Positions 1 through 9,083 of a stretch of DNA of 64,000 nucleotides are shown in pieces. A program made the translations under genes and the position numbers. The stretch comes from Roseicella frigidaeris (GTDB lineage: Bacteria > Pseudomonadota > Alphaproteobacteria > Acetobacterales > Acetobacteraceae). Location: positions 1-64,000 of the forward strand of contig NZ_QLIX01000011.1 of assembly GCF_003258945.1 (NCBI RefSeq). The letters run 5' to 3'. Below the pieces are notes generated by a model, which saw nothing but the letters and a program-made list of their open reading frames with translations, had not been told where the DNA came from and made no database searches. Numbering within the stretch: the stretch's first letter is position 1; each line of letters starts with the position of its first letter.

Positions 1-12
1 CTCCCGGACAGT

Positions 13-44
13 CCGCCGGCTGGGGGCGCGCCCCCAGCCGGCGG
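13..44. repeat. Perfect 32-bp GC palindrome
   Basis: Positions 13-28 are the exact reverse complement of 29-44 (CCGCCGGCTGGGGGCG and its complement). It would fold as a 16-bp hairpin, or a cruciform. It lies before the first gene, so it may be the terminator of a gene outside the window. No T-run follows it, so the terminator role is inferred. Confidence 0.5.
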
Positions 45-118
45 CGCCCAAGTCTCTATCCCAGCGCCAAAGACACAAGCGAACCGGAGGTTCGCGCCCG
101 GCGCCAAGGGGACTGCCC

Positions 119-1405
119 ATGGGGACCGTTGATGGGTCACCATCAACGGTCGTTGGTATGAGCCTGCTGCAACTCCAGGCGCTGCTCGGCCTGCCGCTGC
201 TCTGCCTGCTGGCCTGGGCCTGCGGCGGCTGCCGGCGCGGCGTGCGGGCGCGGGTGGTGGTGGCGGGGCTGCTCGGCCAGCTCCTCCTCGCCGGGGCGTT
301 GCTGCACATCCCGCCGCTCCGCGCCGGCTTCGCCGCGGTGGGCGATGCGGTGGAGGCGCTGGCGCGGGCGACGCGGGCCGGCACCAGCCTGGTCTTCGGC
401 TATCTCGGCGGCGGGCCGCTGCCCTTCGCCGAGACCGTGCCGGGCGGCAGCTTCATCCTCTTCTTCCAGGCGCTGCCGCTGATCCTGCTGGTCGGGGCGC
501 TCTCGGCGGTGCTCTATCACTGGCGGGTGCTGCCCCGGGTGGTGGATCTGCTGGCGGGCGGGCTGCGCCGTCTCTTCGGCCTCTCCGGCGCCTGCAACCT
601 CTCGGTCGCCGCCAATGTCTTCGTCGGCATGGTGGAGGCGCCGCTGCTGATCCGGCCCTGGCTCGGCACGCTGACCCGGGCGGAGCTCTTCGTCACCATG
701 GTCGCCGGCCTCGCCACCATCTCGGGCAACATGCTGGTGGTCTATGCGACGATGATCGCGCCGGTGGTGCCCGACGCCGCCGGCCAATTGCTGACCGCGA
801 GCCTGATCGCGGCGCCCGCCGCCATCCTCGCCGCCCTGCTGATGCGGCCCGAGGAGGCCGTGCCGGGGGCGGCGGCGCCGGAGGGCGCGATGCCGCGACT
901 CTACGACAGCACCATGGACGCGCTGGTGCGCGGCACCGCCGACGGGCTGCAATTGCTGCTCGGCATCATGGCCTCGCTCATCGTCTTCGTGGCGCTGGTG
1001 GCGCTGCTGAACGCCATGCTCGAGCCGCTGACCGGCCTGACGCTGGAGCGGATCGCCGGCTTTGTCTTCTGGCCGCTGGCCTGGGCGATGGGCGTGCCGG
1101 CCGAGGAATGCGCGACGGTCGGGCAGAGCCTCGGCATCAAGGTGGTGGTGAACGAGTTCGTCAGCTACCTGCAGCTCGCGGCGTCCGGCGGCGCCGGCCT
1201 CTCCGAGCGCTCACGCATCATCCTCACCTACGCGCTCTGCGGCTTCACCAACTTCGCCTCGGTCGGGATCATGGTCACCGGCATGGCGGCGCTCTGCCCG
1301 GAGCGGCGGGCGGAGATCACCGCGCTCGGCCTGCCGAGCCTCGTCGCCGCCAGCATCGCCTGCTGCATGGCGGGCGCCACGGTCGGCGTGCTGACGCCGC
1401 CCTGA
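119..1405 (+). CDS. NupC-type nucleoside transporter family membrane protein
   Basis: This is a polytopic inner-membrane protein of 428 aa, resembling concentrative (ion-coupled) nucleoside transporters of the NupC/CNT type. Many hydrophobic segments are visible. Gate/nucleoside-recognition features include the segments around GACNLSVAANVFVGMVEAP and, near the C-terminus, GIKVVVNEFVSYLQL and YALCGFTNFASVGI, which match conserved CNT regions that carry the substrate and ion sites. The length is normal for the family. The start at 119 has an AAGGGG ribosome-binding site 7 nt upstream. An alternative ATG at 158 begins right before the first membrane segment but lacks a good site, and a strong hairpin lies between the two. 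The stop overlaps the next ATG (TGATG), so translation is probably coupled. Substrate specificity cannot be read from the sequence. Confidence 0.85.
   Translation: MGTVDGSPSTVVGMSLLQLQALLGLPLLCLLAWACGGCRRGVRARVVVAGLLGQLLLAGALLHIPPLRAGFAAVGDAVEALARATRAGTSLVFGYLGGGPLPFAETVPGGSFILFFQALPLILLVGALSAVLYHWRVLPRVVDLLAGGLRRLFGLSGACNLSVAANVFVGMVEAPLLIRPWLGTLTRAELFVTMVAGLATISGNMLVVYATMIAPVVPDAAGQLLTASLIAAPAAILAALLMRPEEAVPGAAAPEGAMPRLYDSTMDALVRGTADGLQLLLGIMASLIVFVALVALLNAMLEPLTGLTLERIAGFVFWPLAWAMGVPAEECATVGQSLGIKVVVNEFVSYLQLAASGGAGLSERSRIILTYALCGFTNFASVGIMVTGMAALCPERRAEITALGLPSLVAASIACCMAGATVGVLTPP
125..150 (+). repeat. 11-bp hairpin in the 5' end of the transporter gene
   Basis: ACCGTTGATGG (125-135) and its exact complement CCATCAACGGT (140-150) flank a 4-nt loop. 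The hairpin occupies codons 3-11 if translation starts at 119, or the leader if it starts at the ATG at 158. It could affect initiation; that is inference only. Confidence 0.5.
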
Positions 1406-2127
1406 TGCAGGGGGCCGTCCACAGGGCGCTGCCGCAGCCCATCGCGGCCGATCTCTGGCTGGTGGAGGGCGGGCCGCAGCGCGTGCTCGGCCTGCCCATC
1501 CCTTTGCGGATGACCGTGCTGCGCCTCGCCGGTGGCGGGCTTTGGCTGCATTCGCCGGTGCCCTACGGGGCGGACCTCGCTTCGGCCTTGCAGGCGATCG
1601 GGCCCGTCCGTCACCTCGTCGCGCCCGGCACGGCGCATTGGACGCATCTGCCGGGCTGGCAGGCCGCCTTTCCGGTGGCGCGGCTCTGGGCGGCGCCGGG
1701 CGTGGTCGCGCGGGCGGCGCGGCAGGGCGTGGCGCTGCGGGCGCATGGCGTGCTCGGGCCGGTCCCGGCGCCCGACTGGGCCGGGCAGATCGACCAGGCG
1801 ATGCTGGAGGGGCTGGGCTTCGTCGAGATCGCCTTCCATCACCGGGCGAGCGGCAGCCTCATCCTCACCGACACGGTGCAGGCCATGGCGCCGGCGCAGC
1901 TGCCGCGAGGCCTCGGCTGGCTGCCGCGACTGCTCGGCGCGGCAGCCCCGGACGGTGGGACGCCGCTGCATGTCCGGCTGCTGCTGCTCCGGCACCGCCG
2001 CCGCAACCGCGCAGCCCTGCAGCGGCTGCTGGAGCTGGCGCCGCGGCGGGTGATCTTCGCCCATGGCGCCTGGTTCGCCGAGGATGGCGCGGCGCGGCTG
2101 CGGCGGGCCTTCGCCTGGCTGATGTGA
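1405..2127 (+). CDS. DUF4336 domain protein (metallo-beta-lactamase-like fold)
   Basis: The protein has 240 aa and matches my recollection of the DUF4336 family, often described as beta-lactamase-fold-like, whose function is unknown. Recognisable stretches are LWLHSPVPYGADL, GPVRHLVAPGTAHWTHLPGW and the late FAHGAWF. The histidines in these stretches are candidates for metal binding, but the canonical HxHxDH motif of metallo-beta-lactamases is absent. The start ATG overlaps the transporter stop by one base, which suggests a two-gene operon. I cannot assign a reaction. Confidence 0.75.
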   Translation: MQGAVHRALPQPIAADLWLVEGGPQRVLGLPIPLRMTVLRLAGGGLWLHSPVPYGADLASALQAIGPVRHLVAPGTAHWTHLPGWQAAFPVARLWAAPGVVARAARQGVALRAHGVLGPVPAPDWAGQIDQAMLEGLGFVEIAFHHRASGSLILTDTVQAMAPAQLPRGLGWLPRLLGAAAPDGGTPLHVRLLLLRHRRRNRAALQRLLELAPRRVIFAHGAWFAEDGAARLRRAFAWLM

Positions 2128-2258
2128 GGGAGCGGGGCGACGCATCGCGACATTTCGCAATCGAGGCGGAGGGGCGGCACCGGCAACCCTGGCGCCCGCG
2201 GCCGCGTTTCCCCTGCCAGAAGCCGCCGCGAATTGCGGAGGCGGACGGAGGATCTGCC

Positions 2259-2447
2259 ATGGACAAGGACCGGATCGAGGGCGCCGCCAAGCAGGTGAAG
2301 GGCGCCGTGAAGGACATGGCCGGCAAGGTGACCGGCGACACCAAGCTCCAGGCCGAGGGCAAGGCCGACAAGGCCGAGGGCAAGGTGCAGAACACCGTCG
2401 GTGGCGCCAAGGACAAGGTGCGCGACGCGGTCGACCCGAATCGCTGA
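2259..2447 (+). CDS. CsbD-family stress protein
   Basis: This is a 62-aa, very hydrophilic, Lys/Ala/Gly-rich protein. It starts MDKDRIEGAAKQVKGAVKD and carries the repeated KAEGKVQN / GKADKAEGK pattern typical of CsbD proteins, which are small, abundant general-stress proteins of unknown mechanism. A GGAGG-like site (cggaggatctgcc) precedes the ATG. The gene stands alone, 131 nt after the DUF4336 gene, and probably has its own promoter. Confidence 0.9.
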   Translation: MDKDRIEGAAKQVKGAVKDMAGKVTGDTKLQAEGKADKAEGKVQNTVGGAKDKVRDAVDPNR

Positions 2448-2587
2448 GAGGGGTCGGTTTCGGCTGGACCTGGGCGGCGCTGGCGCGCTGCCCGCCAGCC
2501 GGCCCATTGATCCTTCTTGCTGAGTGACCCTGGATGCCGCCGCGGGATGGAGATCGGCCCGTGGCGGCATTCGTCATTGCGGCGCCT

Positions 2588-3586
2588 TCACTGCCAGGCG
2601 AGTTGCGTCAGCAAGGCTTCGGGCAGGGGCCATTGCGCCTGATCGAAGCCGACCTTCTGGGCCAGCGGAAAGGCCTCGAAGAAGCTGTCGAGCCGCGGTG
2701 GGGCGAGCGGCGACCAGAGACGGTTGACGGACCGGATCACCTGATCCCAGCGCGTCGTCTCGTGCCGCTGCTGCGCGATCCCTGGCAGATGGCTGCGGCC
2801 GGCGCCCCGGTAGAAATCCGCGAAGCGATGATCGACCTCGCCGGCCTCCAGGTCGGAGCGGATCTCGCCCTGGCCCGTGAAGGGGAAGGGCAGGCAGGGG
2901 ATGCCGTAGGTCTCGGCGATGATGAGACCGTGCAGGCTGACGCTGACGATGCGCCGGCAGGAGAGGATCTCCACCAGCTTGCCGTGGAAGCCGGCCCAGC
3001 TCGCCTCATGCAGCGTCGAGATGATCTTCACGCCATCGGCCTCGCCGCCGCGGTAGCGGGGATGATCGGTGCGCGCATCGAGGGCGATCTTGTCGAGTTC
3101 CGAGATGTGCACGATGACACCGAGCTCATGCGTCGGCGGCCTCGACGGCCGGGCTATGATGCGCGGCAGGAACCAGGCGCCGTCGCCATAGATGGGCGGG
3201 GCGGGGATGCCGGCCTGCAGCAGCGTACGGCGGCTGTTCGGGCCACGCGTCGCATGCACGATATAGCGCGTGTGCGGCGCCGCCGCGAAGCCGGCCGATC
3301 GGTTGCCGAAGCTGCGGATCTTGGCGTCGACGCCGGTGCCCCAGAAATGCACCGTGCCCCATTTCGCGTCCTGGCCGATCGTGCCGATCGCGGCCAGCCG
3401 GGTTCCGTGGCTGGCATGCGGGGTGTGGATCGAGGCGCAGCCACTGATCGCCCCGACGACGACGGGGCTGGCGACGTCGCCGAGATTGGCGATGCCGCGG
3501 CTGACGACGCGGGCCCAGGTGAGGGGCACCTTGCCGCCCTGCTGGCGCACGGCGTCGTCGAGATCGAGATGGGGGCTGAAACTCAT
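2588..3586 (-). CDS. Polysaccharide pyruvyl transferase family protein (ExoV-like)
   Basis: The protein has 332 aa. The C-terminal half has the family hallmark VSVSLHGLIIAETYGIPCL: a Ser/His-containing donor-site loop followed by a GT-B style helix. Upstream, GVIVHISELDK and VKIISTLHEASWAGFHGKL fit the same fold. Relatives transfer pyruvyl groups, or act as glycosyltransferases, during exopolysaccharide and cell-wall polymer synthesis in the cytoplasm. There is no polysaccharide operon next to it, only the unknown reverse-strand gene starting at 5634, which may be co-transcribed. The ribosome-binding site is weak. The exact acceptor is unknown. Confidence 0.7.
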   Translation of the reverse strand: MSFSPHLDLDDAVRQQGGKVPLTWARVVSRGIANLGDVASPVVVGAISGCASIHTPHASHGTRLAAIGTIGQDAKWGTVHFWGTGVDAKIRSFGNRSAGFAAAPHTRYIVHATRGPNSRRTLLQAGIPAPPIYGDGAWFLPRIIARPSRPPTHELGVIVHISELDKIALDARTDHPRYRGGEADGVKIISTLHEASWAGFHGKLVEILSCRRIVSVSLHGLIIAETYGIPCLPFPFTGQGEIRSDLEAGEVDHRFADFYRGAGRSHLPGIAQQRHETTRWDQVIRSVNRLWSPLAPPRLDSFFEAFPLAQKVGFDQAQWPLPEALLTQLAWQ

Positions 3587-3675
3587 TGGCCTGCGTTTCC
3601 CGGCACCGTTGTCCGCCTCCCACGGGGTTGGCCCGCAGGAGGCAACACGGTGTGCAGGCTCCGCCTTACGGTTTC

Positions 3676-5634
3676 CTAATCATGCGGGTTCCCGACGAAG
3701 CCGAGGACCACCCAGGGCTGGGTTTCGGAATTGGTCTCGGCCGAGAGCGAGGAGCAGCGTACCTCGAGCCCCTCCTCGCGCGCCTGCGTGGCCCGTGCGA
3801 GCTGGCGGAGCAGCACGGTCTCGATCATGTCCAGCCTGTCGGCATGGCGCGCCTCGATGCTCCGCAGCGTCACGACCGGGCTCTGCCGCAGGGCGCGCAG
3901 CATGCGCAGGGTCAGGCCGGCATGGAAATTCCAGAACGCCATGCTCAGGCGCGGCTTGCCGCCGCCATCCTTCCAGTGAATGCCGACGGTATCGACCTTA
4001 CGCGGCTTCTCCGCCCACATGAACCGGCCCGTGACCAGCGCATAGGCATTGAGCCCACGGTCGATCGCCGCCGCGATCCGCTCGTCCGGCAGCCAGGGCG
4101 CGGCATGGATGAGGGCGAGGAGCGCGGCGCTCTGGCAGTCGACATGCATGTCGCGGACGCTGCGCACGCCCATCAGGAAGCCGGTCTCCGGCCCGGCGAT
4201 GTCGCCGGGCAGCGTCACCTGGAATTGCAGCAGCACCTCGACCAGGTCGGCGAGGCGCTTGCGGTACTGCTCCTCGCCCGTCGACCGCATCATGGTCGCG
4301 ACCGCGAGGATGACGAAGGCGAGTTGGCGGCAGAACACCGTGTTCTTGCCATCCCAGAAGGCCCTCACGAATTGGGCATCGTAGACCTCGAGGTAGCGGT
4401 CGGTCATGCGCCGCATCTCGTCGGCAAGGCCCGGCGGCGCCTCCACCTCGCCGGAGGCGAACATCGCATGGGCCTTGGCGAAGGCATTGATCTCCACGCC
4501 GTAGTCGTAGGAGATCGAGAGATCGCGCGGCCAGGCGTCAGGCGGCATGTCGGAGGCCTGCCGCATCAGGCGCAGATACTCGGCGGCTTCGTCGTAGAAG
4601 CCACCGGCGGTGAGCAGCTTGTCCTCGGCCGCGACCAGCCGGGTGCCGCGATGCGCCCCAGGGAATCGATAGGCGGCGACCACCCAGTGCAGCCGCTTCT
4701 GCTTCTGCACCACGCGCAGCTCGTGCAGATTCCCCGGCGTGAGGGAGCGGGTATGCACGCCGAGGGCGAAGCCGCGCATCTCCTCCTGCGCCAGGCTGTA
4801 ATATTCGGCGCCGGTCGCCGGCAGCGTGACGTTGCCGTCCTTGTCGGCCACGTGCCAGGCGACCGCACCGGCCGGCGAGAGGATGCCGACGCGGCCGTAA
4901 TGCACGTTGTTGCGGCCATGGCTGAGATTGTCGTGGCCGATGGTGAGGATGACGTCCTCGATCTCGACGCCCGGCGCGATCTCGAGCGCGGCCTCGACCT
5001 GCACGAGCATGGTGCGGGCATCGATGCGGTAGGTGTAGGTGATGCGGCCGAGCGGCTGCGGCGCGCCGTCGGGCGAGAAGCGCAGGTCGCTGCCGTGGTG
5101 GGCGACGAGGACGCCCTTCTCCTCGCGGCCGCTGACCTCGGCGATGGCGTCCTCGACATCGAGCGTATAGGGCTTGCCGCGATGGCCGAAATGCACGTAG
5201 TTGCCGGTGAGGAACAGGTTCTCCGCTGTTCGCGCATCGTGGAAGCGGATGCCGAGCATCACGGTGCCCTGCTTCAGCCGGACGCCCACATGCATCATGG
5301 AATGCACGTAGCGGCCGTCCTCGGCGGTGCCGGAGGTGCGTGACAGCCGCGGCGCGCTGATCCGGCGGAAGACGAAGGGCGCCTCGCACATGCCGTGCAG
5401 GAAGCGTAGGATCTCCAGCGCCTGCTGCGGATAGGCCCGCCAGAAGGCCGGGCGCGCGAGCATCTCGACGACCTTGGCGTTGTCGTCGGTCCAGACCCAG
5501 GTGTCGCCGTCCATCTGCAGCTCGGTCTCGGCAACGGCCTGGATCGGCCCGCTCGGGCTGCCGCCGCAGGGGCGGAGCAGCTTGCGCATCAGGAAGCCGG
5601 CATAGGGGGAGGGGTCGAAATTCTCGGAACGCAT
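3676..5634 (-). CDS. Uncharacterised 652-aa protein, possibly carbohydrate-active
   Basis: I do not recognise this protein. There is no signal peptide and no membrane segment. Residues about 100-350 are rich in beta-strand-like stretches (for example YVHFGHRGKPYTLDVEDAI and GRITYTYRIDARTMLVQ). The last 300 residues look helical with an aromatic/charged pattern, such as MAFWNFHAGLTLRMLRAL. A beta-sandwich followed by an alpha/alpha barrel would resemble some polysaccharide lyases and epimerases, but this is inference from pattern only. The start was placed at the ATG at 5634, which has a GGGTCAGG-type site; a TTG 9 nt upstream is less likely. It is likely co-transcribed with the downstream pyruvyl-transferase-like gene. 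Confidence 0.6.
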   Translation of the reverse strand: MRSENFDPSPYAGFLMRKLLRPCGGSPSGPIQAVAETELQMDGDTWVWTDDNAKVVEMLARPAFWRAYPQQALEILRFLHGMCEAPFVFRRISAPRLSRTSGTAEDGRYVHSMMHVGVRLKQGTVMLGIRFHDARTAENLFLTGNYVHFGHRGKPYTLDVEDAIAEVSGREEKGVLVAHHGSDLRFSPDGAPQPLGRITYTYRIDARTMLVQVEAALEIAPGVEIEDVILTIGHDNLSHGRNNVHYGRVGILSPAGAVAWHVADKDGNVTLPATGAEYYSLAQEEMRGFALGVHTRSLTPGNLHELRVVQKQKRLHWVVAAYRFPGAHRGTRLVAAEDKLLTAGGFYDEAAEYLRLMRQASDMPPDAWPRDLSISYDYGVEINAFAKAHAMFASGEVEAPPGLADEMRRMTDRYLEVYDAQFVRAFWDGKNTVFCRQLAFVILAVATMMRSTGEEQYRKRLADLVEVLLQFQVTLPGDIAGPETGFLMGVRSVRDMHVDCQSAALLALIHAAPWLPDERIAAAIDRGLNAYALVTGRFMWAEKPRKVDTVGIHWKDGGGKPRLSMAFWNFHAGLTLRMLRALRQSPVVTLRSIEARHADRLDMIETVLLRQLARATQAREEGLEVRCSSLSAETNSETQPWVVLGFVGNPHD

Positions 5635-5823
5635 GCGCAGCAACCTGACCCTTTCGCGGCGGCGGCGCGACGATCAGGGCGCGACACCCGCCATCTCGAT
5701 CCACGGACGTCCCACGGATAGAGCCGGAATTGGTTGCCCGTTTCATGCCTGGGGGGCGCGCAACGCGCGGGTATCGGGGGCGTCCGGCCGCGGCGCCCCG
5801 CGCCGATGGTCGGCCCGCCGGCG

Positions 5824-6429
5824 TCAGACCGCCCGGCGCGCCTTCAGCGCCGCCGCCAGCGTGCCCTCGTCCAGCACGTCGAGGGCGCCGCCGATCGGCA
5901 CGCCCTGGGCCAGCCGGGTCACCTGCACCCCGGTCGGCCGCAGCCGGTCGGTCAGGTAATGCGCCGTCGTCGCGCCATCGACCGTCGCCGGCAGGGCGAG
6001 GATCACCTCCCGCACCGGCTCGGCGGCGCCCTCGATCCGCCCGAGCAGCGGCCGCACGGCGAGGTCCTCCGGCCCGATGCCGCCCAGCGCCGAGAGCGTG
6101 CCGCCCAGCACGTGGTAGAGGCCGCGATGGGCATGCGCCCGCTCCAGCGCCCAGAGCTCGGAGACGCCCTCCACCACGCAGATCAGCCCCTGGTCGCGCT
6201 GCGGGTCGCGGCAGATGGCGCACGGGTTGACCGCATCGAGGTTGCCGCAGATCCGGCAGGGCTGCACCGCCGCCGCCGCCGCCCGCAGCGCCTCGGCCAG
6301 CGGCAGCATCGCCTGCTCGGGCTGCATCAGCATCCGCAGCACCGCCCGCCGGGCGCTGCGCCGGCCGAGGCCGGGCAGCCGCGCCAGCAGCCCGATCAGA
6401 TGCTCGATGGGGTTCGGGTCGGTCGCCAT
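5824..6429 (-). CDS. recR: Recombination mediator protein RecR
   Basis: RecR (201 aa) works with RecO to load RecA on SSB-coated gaps. It has the N-terminal helix-hairpin-helix ([18 protein letters not shown]), a four-cysteine zinc finger (CRIC...CAIC, about residues 57-71) and a Toprim domain with VVEG and the later [16 protein letters not shown]. Length is standard. It lies 43 nt downstream of ybaB in the usual dnaX-ybaB-recR order. Confidence 0.97.
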   Translation of the reverse strand: MATDPNPIEHLIGLLARLPGLGRRSARRAVLRMLMQPEQAMLPLAEALRAAAAAVQPCRICGNLDAVNPCAICRDPQRDQGLICVVEGVSELWALERAHAHRGLYHVLGGTLSALGGIGPEDLAVRPLLGRIEGAAEPVREVILALPATVDGATTAHYLTDRLRPTGVQVTRLAQGVPIGGALDVLDEGTLAAALKARRAV

Positions 6430-6472
6430 GCCGGGGCCGCCGCGCCGGGCGGGCCCGGCGGCGCGGATGCGG

Positions 6473-6808
6473 TCAGAAGGGCAGCTTCAGGCCGCCGGGC
6501 AGCCCGCCCGGCAGGTTCAGCCCGGCGGTCGCCTTCTGCATCTCCTCGGCCATCTGCGCCTCGACCTTCTGCTTGGCATCGGCATGCGCCGCCACCAGCA
6601 GGTCTTCCAGCACCTCGCGCTCATCGGCGCTCATCAGGCTGGGGTCGATGGCGACGCGCTTCAGGTCGCCCTTGCCGGAGAGCGAGACCTTCACCATGCC
6701 GGCGCCCGACTGGCCCTCCACCACGGTGGCCTCCAGCTTGGCCTGCATCTCCTGCATGCGCGCCTGCATCTGCTGCGCCTGCTTCAGCATGTTGCCCAGA
6801 TTCTTCAT
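6473..6808 (-). CDS. YbaB/EbfC nucleoid-associated protein
   Basis: This 111-aa DNA-binding protein starts [19 protein letters not shown], the amphipathic first helix of the family. The core [20 protein letters not shown] forms the dimer's central sheet, and the tail is Gly/Pro/Leu-rich. It sits 9 nt after dnaX and just before recR, the standard bacterial arrangement, so all three are probably one transcript. Confidence 0.95.
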   Translation of the reverse strand: MKNLGNMLKQAQQMQARMQEMQAKLEATVVEGQSGAGMVKVSLSGKGDLKRVAIDPSLMSADEREVLEDLLVAAHADAKQKVEAQMAEEMQKATAGLNLPGGLPGGLKLPF

Positions 6809-6817
6809 GGCCTCGGC

Positions 6818-8785
6818 CTATCGCTCCTCGTCAGGAGGTGGAACATCGTCATAGCCGGCCGGTTCTTCCAGCTCGGTCGGCGGGATGTCGCCCGGCTCGG
6901 CCTCCGGCAGCTCCTCGGCGGAGGCCGCCGGGGTCATGGCGCCGCCCAGCCCATAGGCATCCGCCGTCGCATCCCGCACCGCCTCGATGCTGCTGCCGGG
7001 GAAGGCGGCGAGCACCGCCTGCACCAGCGGATGGCTCTGCGCCACGGCGCGGCGGCTGGCCTCGGCGGCGCGGCCCTGATCGGCGAGCGTCGGCTCGCCC
7101 TCCGCCTGGCTGAGGGCGATGGTCCAGCGCTGCCCCGTCGCCTCCTGCAGCAGGGCGCCGAGCTGCCCGGCCAGGTCGCGCGGCGCGGCCGGAAGGGGGC
7201 GCAGCTCGAGTCGCCCCGGCGTCACCCGCACCGGATGCACGCTGTGGACGAGATGCGCGTGCAGCATCGGCTTGCGGCCGGAGGCGAGGGCGACGACCTC
7301 GCGCCAGGAGGTCGGGGCGGCATCGGCCGGCGCGGCCACCGCCGCGGCCAGGGCGCCGCCGCCGCCAATGGCACGCAGCCCGCCGCCATGGCCGTTCGGC
7401 TGTCCACTAGGGCGGGGCGCGCCGGCCGGCAGGGCGCCGCCCTCGGCCAGGCGCCGCACCAGGTCGCCCGGTGTCGGCAGCTCGGCGACATGCGCCAGCC
7501 GGATCAGCACCATCTCGGCCGCGGCGCGCCGGTCCGGCGCCTCGTTCACCTCGCCGAGCCCCTTCAGCAGCATCTGCCAGGCGCGGCCGAGCACCGGGAT
7601 GGCGAGGCTGTCGGCGAGCGCCGCGCCGCGGGTCCGCTCGCCCTCGGTGAGGGCGGGATCGTCGCGCAGCGCCGGCACGCTCTTCAGCCGTGTCAGGGTA
7701 TGGGTCAGCTCCAGCAGGTCCTGCAGCACCACCGCCGGATCGGCGCCGCGCTCATGCGCGCGGTCCATCAGGCCGAGGGCGGCCGGCATGTCGCCCGCCA
7801 TCACGGCCTGCATCAGGTCGAGCACCAGGGCGCGGTCGGCGAGGCCGAGCATGTCGCGCACCGCCTCGGCGGTGACGCTGCCCTCCGGCCCGCCGAGCGC
7901 GATCGCCTGGTCGAGCAGCGAGAGCCCGTCGCGCACCGAGCCATCGGCGGCGCGCGCCAGCATGGCCAGCGCCTCCGGCTCGATCGCCACCCGCTCCTTC
8001 CCGGCGATGCCGGCGAAATGCGCCCGCAGCACCTCCTGCGGCACGCGCTTGAGGTGGAAGGTCTGGCAGCGCGAGAGGATGGTCGCCGGGACCTTCCGCA
8101 ACTCGGTGGTCGCCAGCATGAATTTCACCTGCGCCGGCGGCTCTTCCAGCGTCTTCAGCAGCGCGTTGAACGCCGCCGTCGAGAGCATGTGGACCTCGTC
8201 GAGGATGATGACCTTGAAGCGACCCTGGGCGGGGCGGTAGCGCAGGCGCTCGCGCAGCTCCCGCACGTCGTCGATGCCGTTGTTGGAGGCGGCGTCGAGC
8301 TCCTGCACGTCCGGGTGGCGGTCGGCGAGGATGGCGCGGCATTCGGCGCAGACGCCGCAGGGCTCGGGCGTCGGCCCGCCGGTGCCGTCCGGCCCGATGC
8401 AGTTGAGGGCGCGGGCGATGATGCGGGCGGTCGTCGTCTTGCCGACGCCGCGCACGCCGGTGAGCATGAAGGCATGCGCCACGCGGTTCTGCGCGAAGGC
8501 ATTGCGCAGCGTGCGGACCAGCGCCTCCTGGCCGATCAGCTCGGCGAAGCTGCTGGGGCGGTATTTCCGGGCGAGCACCCGGTAGGGCGTGGCGGCGGGC
8601 TCGGGCGCGAGCGGCGGCGCCGGGCTGGGCGCCGGTGCGGGCGCCGCCGGGGCGGGCGCGGCCGCCGGGGCGGGCGCGAGCGCGTCACCGAACAGGCCGG
8701 GGCCCTCGGGCGGCGGCGGCGCGGGCAGCGACTCCTCGGCGGGGGCATCTGGCGTCCCGGTCTGGCCGAAGAGGGAGGAGGGCAT
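6818..8785 (-). CDS. dnaX: DNA polymerase III subunits gamma and tau
   Basis: This is the clamp-loader ATPase of the replisome, 655 aa. A Pro/Ala-rich N-terminal extension (about residues 1-66) precedes the AAA+ core, which starts TPYRVLARKYRP. The Walker A GVRGVGKTTT is at about 110-119, the zinc-binding cysteines C143, C146 and C149 follow, and the DEVH Walker B is at about 196-199. The C-terminal part is the tau-specific region. The start was set at the ATG at 8785 because longer reading would run back through the SRP RNA gene. No clear programmed-frameshift slippery run was noticed. Confidence 0.95.
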   Translation of the reverse strand: MPSSLFGQTGTPDAPAEESLPAPPPPEGPGLFGDALAPAPAAAPAPAAPAPAPSPAPPLAPEPAATPYRVLARKYRPSSFAELIGQEALVRTLRNAFAQNRVAHAFMLTGVRGVGKTTTARIIARALNCIGPDGTGGPTPEPCGVCAECRAILADRHPDVQELDAASNNGIDDVRELRERLRYRPAQGRFKVIILDEVHMLSTAAFNALLKTLEEPPAQVKFMLATTELRKVPATILSRCQTFHLKRVPQEVLRAHFAGIAGKERVAIEPEALAMLARAADGSVRDGLSLLDQAIALGGPEGSVTAEAVRDMLGLADRALVLDLMQAVMAGDMPAALGLMDRAHERGADPAVVLQDLLELTHTLTRLKSVPALRDDPALTEGERTRGAALADSLAIPVLGRAWQMLLKGLGEVNEAPDRRAAAEMVLIRLAHVAELPTPGDLVRRLAEGGALPAGAPRPSGQPNGHGGGLRAIGGGGALAAAVAAPADAAPTSWREVVALASGRKPMLHAHLVHSVHPVRVTPGRLELRPLPAAPRDLAGQLGALLQEATGQRWTIALSQAEGEPTLADQGRAAEASRRAVAQSHPLVQAVLAAFPGSSIEAVRDATADAYGLGGAMTPAASAEELPEAEPGDIPPTELEEPAGYDDVPPPDEER

Positions 8786-8884
8786 CGGGGCGGCGGGTTC
8801 CTGCTGGCCTGTCCTGCCGGCCGGAGGGCCCGCCGGGCCAAGGCGAGAGCGGGGCGGCGCGCCCCGTGAGGACGGTGGAAGGCC

Positions 8885-8975
8885 GACAAACGACCCGGGC
8901 AAGAACCCGTTACGGCTGCTTCCTTCCGGACCTGACCGGGTTGGCGAGGAGCCCGTCCGCGCCGACCTTCCGCCG
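8885..8975 (-). ncRNA. ffs: Signal recognition particle 4.5S RNA (small bacterial type)
   Basis: On the reverse strand, the region around 8912-8940 carries the hallmark SRP core: GGTCAGGTCCGGAAGGAAGC followed by AGCCG, which is the Ffh-binding internal loops and GGAA tetraloop. The flanking arms, gacgggctcctcgccaacc and gggttcttgcccgggtc, pair to extend the hairpin. Position immediately upstream of dnaX is usual in alphaproteobacteria. The ends are estimated from the pairing and may be off by several bases. Confidence 0.93.
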
Positions 8976-9083
8976 GCACCTATAGCATGTCCCCCCACCC
9001 CCAACACAATGGAGGGGGGCGGAACGACCGGCCGGCGCGCCCCGGTTGCCGGCCGGGGTCGCGCATGGCAGGGTCCGGTTCCC

